Source: JBKQHQ01 sp052148715 (lineage in GTDB: Bacteria > Pseudomonadota > Alphaproteobacteria > Rhizobiales > Xanthobacteraceae). Taken from it: 39,048 nucleotides of DNA. Where the stretch lies: NCBI GenBank assembly GCA_052148715.1, contig JBKQHQ010000124.1, forward strand, positions 1 through 39,048, written 5' to 3'. A program made the translations under genes and the position numbers. This document shows positions 34,105 through 39,048 of the stretch, in pieces; position 1 is the stretch's first letter, and each line of letters opens with the position of its first letter. The notes beneath the pieces were generated by a model. That model did no database searches. It had not been told where the DNA came from and was given only the letters and a program-made list of their open reading frames with translations.

Positions 34105-34818
34105 GTGCAGCAGAAGATCTTCCGGATCGAAAGGAACAGCGGACGCGCGCCACTCGCCGCCGTCCTTGGTTCGGCAAACTCCACCCCGCAGCACGACGAG
34201 ATCATGACCGAGCTCAGGGCGCTGCGCGCCCTGATGGATCCGCAACAGGCAGGCGCCCAGCAGATCGAGGCGCAAAAGGCCAAGCTCACCGAGTTTCAAA
34301 AGCTCAAGGAAGAGCTCGACGTCGTCTATGATGCCATCAAACGGACCAAGCACGAGATCGCGACGCTGCACGTGAACGCATTTCGCGGGCCGGAAATGGG
34401 GCGCGCGGCCGGCGAGCTCGGGGCCGTCGTCGGCGGCACGGAATCCGCCACCCAGTCGATCTTGGCGGCGACCGAGGAGATCGATCAAGCGGCGAACACG
34501 CTCTCCGCCTTGGTCAAGAGCGATCAGGAGCGCGGGCTCGCGCAAGATATCCAGGACCGGGTCATCAAGATCTTCGAAGCCTGCAACTTCCAGGATCTGA
34601 CGGGTCAGCGCATCGGCAAGGTCGTCACAACCTTGCGATTCATTGAGCAGCATATCGTGCAGATGATCGACATCTGGGGCGGCATCGAGGCGCTCGAGGA
34701 GTTCAAGCCCGACGCCTCTCCGGAAGGGGAAGGCGACCGCAGCCTTCTCAACGGACCGAAGCTCGACGGCGACGCCGGGCACGCTTCGCAAGACGATATC
34801 GACGCGCTGTTCACCTGA
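34105..34818 (+). CDS. CheZ-like phosphatase, orphan
   Basis: 237 residues from a GTG at 34105 after GGGGGCGAGG. CheZ features: long helices (LRALRALMDPQQ..., FQKLKEELDVVYDAIKRTKHEIATLH), AATEEIDQAANTLSALV, FEACNFQDLTGQRIGKVV (core helix with the conserved DLTGQ) and a C-terminal ASQDDIDALF, the CheY-binding tail. It dephosphorylates a CheY-type receiver. No chemotaxis or flagellar gene is nearby, so it may serve a distant cluster or another receiver. Normal length. Confidence 0.87.
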   Translation: MQQKIFRIERNSGRAPLAAVLGSANSTPQHDEIMTELRALRALMDPQQAGAQQIEAQKAKLTEFQKLKEELDVVYDAIKRTKHEIATLHVNAFRGPEMGRAAGELGAVVGGTESATQSILAATEEIDQAANTLSALVKSDQERGLAQDIQDRVIKIFEACNFQDLTGQRIGKVVTTLRFIEQHIVQMIDIWGGIEALEEFKPDASPEGEGDRSLLNGPKLDGDAGHASQDDIDALFT

Positions 34819-34968
34819 GACCCACGACCGAAGGCGGGCGACGGACGAGTGCCTGTGGCCCTGTCCGCCGACCATCACTCTTGTTCATCCACCAATCTTG
34901 GTATGTTCTTTGCTTCGCTCGGCAGCTCCGGACGTAGCCCAAAGCGGCGCCGAAACGGGGGAGCACCG

Positions 34969-35415
34969 ATGAAGGACGGGGCGTTAAAACTGCTGGGCGG
35001 CAGCCTGCTGATCACGGCGGGGGTTACCTGGGTTTTGAACTTTCCCAATCTCCCGGCCTTGACGGGAAACGCCCCCGGGCCGACCGCCGCCAGCTCCACG
35101 AGCGGCTCGCACGATATTCAGCAGAGCTATCTCGCATGTTTTTTCAGGAGCTCGCTGCCCATCTCGGCGGGCGCTCCCGCTTCGGGCAACTACGCATGCC
35201 CGCTTGATGGCAAGCTGAACCTTGTGACCTTCGGCGCTTTCGGCCTTCTCATGTTGGGAGCCATGGTTGAAGGAAGGCGCAGCGGCGCCAAATCTCCGCC
35301 CGCTCGGAACGAAGTCGCCCGGCAGGCCGCCGCCCGCCGGCCGATCACGCCGCCGAAAGATTACGTGAAAAAGCAAGTGCTGCGCAGATCGACGCGGAAA
35401 CGGCGTCGCTGGTAG
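34969..35415 (+). CDS. Small two-helix membrane protein, unknown function
   Basis: 148 residues from the ATG at 34969 after GGGGGAG. Two hydrophobic segments: LKLLGGSLLITAGVTWVLNF (~6-25) and LNLVTFGAFGLLMLGAMV (~82-99). Between them lies an exported or lumenal loop with two Cys (LACFFRSSLP, NYACPLDG). The tail is very basic (DYVKKQVLRRSTRKRRRW). I do not recognise a family. Confidence 0.65.
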   Translation: MKDGALKLLGGSLLITAGVTWVLNFPNLPALTGNAPGPTAASSTSGSHDIQQSYLACFFRSSLPISAGAPASGNYACPLDGKLNLVTFGAFGLLMLGAMVEGRRSGAKSPPARNEVARQAAARRPITPPKDYVKKQVLRRSTRKRRRW

Positions 35416-35428
35416 CCCGGTCAGAGGA

Positions 35429-35491
35429 AGATCCGAAAAAAGCCGGCCCTCGGGCTTGACCGAGGGTCGGTACCGGTTTTCGGAAAGGATC
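35429..35491. repeat. Rhizobiales-type palindromic repeat
   Basis: Outer GATCCGAAAA and TTTTCGGAAAGGATC, inner hairpin CCCTCGG (35447-35453) and CCGAGGG (35460-35466), with TACCGGTTTTCGG. Same family and same inner hairpin type as 9373-9448. It lies between the membrane protein and the convergent acetyltransferase gene and may end both transcripts. Confidence 0.75.
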
Positions 35492-35545
35492 ACCTCCAAC
35501 AATAACATTGAGCGCGATGACGACTCGAAGAAAAATCATCGTGCG

Positions 35546-36013
35546 CTAGGACTGGTCCAGACTCTTGCGCATCACGTTCGCTGCAACCGGTGCGAGGCTC
35601 GCGAACTCGGCGGTGGCGCGGATCGCTTGCGGCGTTTGCGCGTGGTCGCAGGCCGCATAGCCGAGTTGCTCGAAAAATCCCGCAGTCTCGGTCGTGAGAA
35701 GCCAAACGGCGGTGGCGCCGCGCAGCGCCGCTTCCGTTTCGAGCAAAGCCACGATCGTTCGCCCGACGCCGCGCCGGCGCACGGGCGGCAAGATCACGAT
35801 CGAGCGTAGGAGCGCGTCGCGGCCGTGCATCTCGAGGCCGCCGAAGCCGACCGGAACGTCATCCTCGGTGACGAAGCGCCAGAACGAGGGGCCTTCGGCT
35901 CCAATGTCGTCGTTCGGCAGCTTGGCCTTGGTGAGCGCCGCCGCCAAACCGTCGCGCTCCCACACCGCCAGCGGCTGCGCGAAAAGCCGAACGCTGGCGC
36001 TCTCCGTCTCCAT
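35546..36013 (-). CDS. GNAT acetyltransferase, ArsN2-like
   Basis: 155 residues from the ATG at 36013 (a GTG lies three bases upstream). GNAT fold with the ArsN2 pattern: KAKLPNDDIGAEGPSFWRFV, VPVGFGGLEMHGRDALLRSIVILPPVRRRGVGRTIV (acetyl-CoA loop RRRGVG), VWLLTTETAGFFEQLGY and EFASLAPVAANVM. In typical ArsN2 the last motif reads EFxxLCPxSA; the Cys is replaced here. No ars genes are nearby. An arsenic role is therefore unproven; general N-acetyltransferase is a safe label. Confidence 0.82.
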   Translation of the reverse strand: METESASVRLFAQPLAVWERDGLAAALTKAKLPNDDIGAEGPSFWRFVTEDDVPVGFGGLEMHGRDALLRSIVILPPVRRRGVGRTIVALLETEAALRGATAVWLLTTETAGFFEQLGYAACDHAQTPQAIRATAEFASLAPVAANVMRKSLDQS

Positions 36014-36049
36014 CACGCGAGGCTCGATACGGCGGCAATAATGAGAAAC

Positions 36050-36556
36050 CTAAGCCTTCGGTGAACAGCGGACGTAGATCGAGGTGCCGTAGCGACCATC
36101 GACCTCGGCGTCGACGTAGCGCATCACCAGCACCTTTCCGTCGAACGACACGACTTCGCGATCCTGCGGCCCACCTGCTTGACCCGGAGGACCGACGTAA
36201 TTCTTACCGCCTGGTCCGCCCTTTAGGCGGAGTTCCTGTTGCTGCGGTTGATCGGCAAGGTGCATCATGACGCCGCCGTTCGGGCCGGCGCCGATCACGT
36301 AGGGCTTGCCGCACAGGCCCTTCGCCTTGGCTTCCATGCGCGACCGTTGCGAGGGATCGTGATAGGCGACAAAGCCCCAGCGACCAATAATCTCCTCGGA
36401 CCGGATCGTGGCCGGCACGTCCGGCGTTGGGGGAGGCTCAGGCGCCGCGGCCGGTGTACCGAAGCTTCCGAAGCTCGGCATCTGGCAGGCGCCAAGCGCC
36501 AGCGCACCGACAGCCATCGCTGCAGGCAGCAACCGGCGCGAGCGGATACAACGCAT
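36050..36556 (-). CDS. Putative lipoprotein, unknown function
   Basis: 168 residues from the ATG at 36556 with AGGAGG about eight bases upstream. Lipoprotein signal with LGAC lipobox (21-24, Cys24). After a Pro-rich spacer come SEEIIGRWGFVAYHDPSQRSRMEAKAKGLCGKPYVIGAGPNGGVMMHLADQ in blocks, and a strand-rich end (REVVSFDGKVLVMRYVDAEVDGRYGTSIYVRC). Two mature Cys may pair. Conserved in relatives but without an assigned function. Divergent from groES. Confidence 0.82.
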   Translation of the reverse strand: MRCIRSRRLLPAAMAVGALALGACQMPSFGSFGTPAAAPEPPPTPDVPATIRSEEIIGRWGFVAYHDPSQRSRMEAKAKGLCGKPYVIGAGPNGGVMMHLADQPQQQELRLKGGPGGKNYVGPPGQAGGPQDREVVSFDGKVLVMRYVDAEVDGRYGTSIYVRCSPKA

Positions 36557-36857
36557 AAAAAAGCCTCCTGGCCGCATGAATCCGGCGCGTGGGGAAACCA
36601 AGCCCGTCGCTCCAGCTGAGCACGGCCTATCATTGCCACAGCGCCTTCGCCAGCGTGCCGGGGCATTCCGGCAATTCCGTGCCAAACTTGGTTTGGCATC
36701 GGCTTTTCGTTGGCTCCGGTAGGGCGTCTTGCGGGCCACGGCAAGCGCTCCCATCGTTTTGTTCTATCACACTTTTTTCGGGAACGCAGGTGTCATGCCA
36801 CCGACCGCTGTCGCCTCGGACCGATCCGATTATCAAGCTTTCGCCTGCTTTGACCGG
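36557..36857. other. Upstream half of the lipoprotein / groES intergenic region
   Basis: About 300 bases before the groES promoter. It must hold the lipoprotein promoter. Open frames crossing it lack ribosome sites. A short dyad round CCAAACTTGGTTTGG (~36680-36695) is the only structure seen. Confidence 0.45.
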
Positions 36858-36886
36858 CTTGACACGTCAGATGCCAGCCCCTATTT
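36858..36886 (+). promoter_or_regulatory. RpoH-type heat-shock promoter of groESL
   Basis: CTTGAC at 36858-36863 and CCTATTT at 36880-36886, 16 bases apart, fit the alphaproteobacterial RpoH (sigma-32) consensus CTTG / CYTATNT. It lies nine bases upstream of the CIRCE operator and ~100 bases before groES. Confidence 0.75.
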
Positions 36887-36894
36887 CCCCCGCG

Positions 36895-36927
36895 ACTTTG
36901 GCACTCTCCTCATTTGAGTGCCAAAGT
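36895..36927. promoter_or_regulatory. CIRCE operator (HrcA binding site)
   Basis: Perfect 12-base inverted repeat ACTTTGGCACTC / GAGTGCCAAAGT with the canonical nine-base spacer. The core GCACTC-N9-GAGTGC equals the CIRCE consensus; the flanking TTGG/CCAA differs slightly from TTAG/CTAA. HrcA would repress groESL here at normal temperature. Confidence 0.9.
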
Positions 36928-36987
36928 CCCTTCCGATTGAGGCTCTTGATCAACCAACAGCGCGCGCACCGCGCCGACGAGGAAGAT

Positions 36988-37284
36988 ATGGCGAAGACGA
37001 CATTCCGTCCCCTGCACGACCGCGTGGTCGTGCGCCGCATCGAAGCCGAGGAGAAGACTGCCGGCGGCATCATTATTCCGGACACCGCGAAAGAGAAACC
37101 GCAACAAGGCCAGGTCGTCGCCGTCGGCCCCGGCGGTCGCGACGACAAAGGCCACCTCACGCCGATCGATCTGAAGGCAGGAGACAAGGTGCTGTTCGGC
37201 AAATGGTCCGGCACCGAGGTCAAGCTCGACGGCGAGGAGCTTCTGATCATGAAGGAATCCGACATCATGGGCGTGCTCGCCTGA
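36988..37284 (+). CDS. groES: Co-chaperonin GroES
   Basis: 98 residues from the ATG at 36988 with GAGGAAG upstream. Heptameric lid for GroEL. Visible: FRPLHDRVVVRRIEAEEKTAGGIIIPDTAKEKP (mobile loop), GQVVAVGPGGRD, GDKVLFGKWSGTEVKLDGEELLIMKESDIMG. Normal length. First gene of the groESL operon, under RpoH-like and CIRCE control. Confidence 0.97.
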   Translation: MAKTTFRPLHDRVVVRRIEAEEKTAGGIIIPDTAKEKPQQGQVVAVGPGGRDDKGHLTPIDLKAGDKVLFGKWSGTEVKLDGEELLIMKESDIMGVLA

Positions 37285-37406
37285 GCCCCACAATCGCGGC
37301 CGTCATCCCGAGGGCTCGCCGTCGACCACCTGTTCGGCGCCGCCGACCGGTCGACATCCGGCCCCTCTGATCGATGCCTACCGAACAAACGCAGGAGTAA
37401 TCTGAA

Positions 37407-39047
<1,641 letters not shown>

Positions 39048-39048
39048 A

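Overview
The window reads as a high-GC chromosome segment from an alphaproteobacterium of the order Hyphomicrobiales (Rhizobiales), probably near Bradyrhizobium, Rhodopseudomonas or Pseudolabrys. This rests on gene order (cysQ, DUF4170, DUF374 acyltransferase, waaA, lpxK, DUF2093), on dispersed palindromes built round a 'GAAAACCGGT' core, on a HisZ/HisG pair, and on a groESL operon with both an RpoH-like promoter and a CIRCE operator. No tRNA, rRNA or CRISPR array is seen. Species assignment is inference.

Layout. 0.1-1.8 kb: one ORF joins an exonuclease III domain to a complete 5'-3' (flap) exonuclease domain. 1.8-7.7 kb: an AT-richer accessory island, all on the minus strand. It holds an apparently intact two-gene cassette (AlbA_2/HATPase protein overlapping a ParA-like ATPase), a truncated AbiEii nucleotidyltransferase toxin, and a wrecked type IIG restriction-modification gene with frameshifts and no SAM-binding motif. 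Imperfect 33-bp direct repeats flank the cassette. 7.7-8.6 kb: no gene, but hairpins and a ~153-bp direct repeat in two copies. 8.6-15.3 kb: a branched-chain amino-acid/amide ABC transporter (livK-H-M-G-F, minus strand). Its livG-livF junction is split by a palindromic repeat, a 145-bp duplicate of the livG 3' end, an AT-rich orphan membrane-protein gene, and a 37-bp remnant of the livF start.

15.4-27.9 kb is mostly core housekeeping: a dienelactone-hydrolase-like secreted enzyme, the lipid A/Kdo block, pmbA/tldE, ubiA, rsmE and hisZ-hisG. 28.0-36.6 kb mixes a parDE toxin-antitoxin pair, secreted proteins of unknown role, a GtrA / GT2 / ChbG-HpnK-like envelope-glycan cluster, a DUF2076 protein, an L,D-transpeptidase, an orphan CheZ, an ArsN2-like acetyltransferase and a lipoprotein. 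36.8-39.05 kb is groES-groEL, complete to the window edge.

The points most worth follow-up are the overlapping AlbA_2-ParA cassette inside a defence-island graveyard with flanking repeats, the two-nuclease fusion, and the rearranged livG-livF junction carrying an orphan membrane gene.
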